35,271 nucleotides of DNA from JAFMDF01 sp964644655 (GTDB lineage Bacteria > Bacteroidota > Bacteroidia > Chitinophagales > Saprospiraceae). The stretch is from contig CAZXYA010000023.1 in NCBI GenBank assembly GCA_964644655.1, forward strand, positions 1-35,271, given 5' to 3'. The notes under the pieces were generated by a model. It saw nothing but the letters and a program-made list of their open reading frames with translations, was not told the origin of the DNA and made no database searches. Below are positions 34,380-35,271 of this stretch, piece after piece (within the stretch, counting starts at the first letter, position 1; every line of letters starts with the position of its first letter). Position numbers and translations under genes: made by a program.

Positions 34380-35105
34380 TTAAGCAGCCGCTCCTTCTTT
34401 TTTCTTCCCTGATTTTGAATTTTGCCTTTCGTTTAATCCTTCTTGGATGCAAGCAACCATATAATCTGTAATCATTTTTACAGATTTAGAAGCATCATCA
34501 TTCGCTGGAATGGCAAAATCTACTTGATTAGGGTCAGAATTAGTATCAACCATACCAAAAGTCTTCAAGCCTAATTTATGAGATTCTTTTACTGCAATAT
34601 GCTCATGCTCAATATCCACAATAAATAAAGCAGAAGGCAAACGGTTTAAGTTAGCGATACCACCTAATACTTTATCCATCTTATCTCGCTCTCTTGTCAA
34701 AGTTAAACGCTCCTTCTTCGTTACGCTTAATTTTGCATCAGACAACATAGAGTTGATGTTCTGCATTTTCTTCACAGACTTACGGATAGTAGAAAAGTTT
34801 GTCATCATTCCTCCTAACCATCTGTCTGTTACATAAGGCATATTTACACTCTTTGCAGCATCTGCTACAATTCCCCTAGCTTGTTTCTTAGTGGCAACAA
34901 ACATGATTTTTTTGCCCGCTTTAGCCATAGCTTTAGCTGCTTTCCCAGCTTCTTCCATTGCCTCAAGCGTGCGATTAATATCTATGATATGAATTCCTTT
35001 TCTTTCCATGAAAATGTAAGGAAGCATCTTTGGATTCCATTTACGCTTCAAGTGACCGAAGTGAACACCTGCGTCCAAAAGTTCCTTATAAGTTGGCGTC
35101 TTCAT
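34380..35105 (-). CDS. rpsB: 30S ribosomal protein S2
   Basis: Ribosomal protein S2, 241 aa, assembled late on the small subunit. Landmarks are ELLDAGVHFGHLKRKWNPKMLPYIF (9-33), GIHIIDINRTLE, FVATKKQARGIV, the NMPYVTDRWLGGMMTNFSTI segment and PSALFIVDIEHEHIAVKES with NSDPNQVDFAIPANDDA. The tail is Lys/Gly/Ala-rich (KSGKKKEGAAA). It follows rpsI by 112 bp, the usual Bacteroidota arrangement, and a 13-bp inverted repeat lies in that spacer. Confidence 0.98.
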   Translation of the reverse strand: MKTPTYKELLDAGVHFGHLKRKWNPKMLPYIFMERKGIHIIDINRTLEAMEEAGKAAKAMAKAGKKIMFVATKKQARGIVADAAKSVNMPYVTDRWLGGMMTNFSTIRKSVKKMQNINSMLSDAKLSVTKKERLTLTRERDKMDKVLGGIANLNRLPSALFIVDIEHEHIAVKESHKLGLKTFGMVDTNSDPNQVDFAIPANDDASKSVKMITDYMVACIQEGLNERQNSKSGKKKEGAAA

Positions 35106-35144
35106 ATTTTTAATTGTTAGATTGTTGAATTGTTATATGGTTAT

Positions 35145-35197
35145 ATTGTTTTATTGCCAAATACACGTCTTGCACAACAATCAAGCAATAAAACAAT
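35145..35197 (-). promoter_or_regulatory. inverted repeat in the rpsI-rpsB spacer, candidate rpsB leader
   Basis: attgttttattgc (35145-35157) and gcaataaaacaat (35185-35197) are perfectly complementary over 13 bp with a 27-nt loop, 40 bp upstream of the rpsB ATG. Ribosomal protein S2 is autoregulated through leader RNA in some bacteria; here that role is only a suggestion. The arms are AT-rich. Confidence 0.4.
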
Positions 35198-35217
35198 AAA
35201 ACAATTTTTTAATAAAA

Positions 35218-35271
35218 TTAACGCTTTGAGAACTGGAAGCTCTTTCTTGCTTTTGGCTTACCGTATTTCTT
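35218..35271 (-). CDS. rpsI: 30S ribosomal protein S9, C-terminal fragment
   Basis: The last 17 codons and TAA stop are present; the gene runs off the right edge. The tail KKYGKPKARKSFQFSKR is the universally conserved end of S9, which reaches into the ribosomal P site and contacts tRNA. Synteny with rpsB, tsf and pyrH confirms the call. Confidence 0.95.
   Translation of the reverse strand, partial: KKYGKPKARKSFQFSKR

Overview
The window is chromosomal DNA of a Bacteroidota bacterium, most likely a Saprospirales-type gliding or surface-living organism. Evidence for the phylum: low G+C, ATG-dominated starts with weak Shine-Dalgarno sequences, TTG/TAnnTTTG-type promoters, a type IX secretion protein (PorQ), several proteins with T9SS type A sorting tails, an S9B dipeptidyl peptidase, an EAD11-like protein, and a Bacteroidota-type secreted RHS protein. 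The family-level assignment is inference from gene style.

Layout. 1-4.3 kb: start of an Fpg/Nei-like glycosylase running off the left edge, a divergent PHB-depolymerase-like esterase, a beta-carbonic anhydrase, a membrane-anchored EAD11-like/TPR protein and a small secreted TonB-C-like protein. 4.3-5.3 kb: gene-poor, with a 187-bp MITE-like element bounded by a 9-bp target duplication and a short G+C-richer island. 5.3-10.4 kb: crotonase, gatB, dipeptidyl peptidase IV and a DUF4177-like protein. 10.4-12.8 kb: an untidy accessory stretch with an inverted repeat, a second copy of an 'aatccgttg' hairpin, a HEAT-like protein overlapping a small ORF that lacks a clear start, an XRE regulator, a second XRE gene broken by an in-frame TAG, and a strong hairpin.

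12.8-20.7 kb is the most interesting part: a probable operon of a secreted M43-like protein whose zinc-protease motif has been destroyed, a 2101-residue RHS protein ending in a variable tip with a His-then-Cys (permuted papain/NlpC-like) arrangement, and a very AT-rich lipoprotein that is the natural immunity candidate. Downstream (20.9-21.9 kb), two decayed fragments of the same RHS core flank an unknown exported protein, so older tips have probably been displaced here.

22-35 kb is mostly housekeeping: UvrD/PcrA helicase, ArsR and GbsR-like regulators, a GC-rich palindrome, PorQ, a MORN-repeat lipoprotein, a double lamin-tail surface protein, MltG convergent with a SPOR-RlpA protein, a Uma2-family nuclease, and the translation block rpsI(partial)-rpsB-tsf-pyrH on the minus strand. 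No rRNA, tRNA, CRISPR array or intact transposase was recognised.
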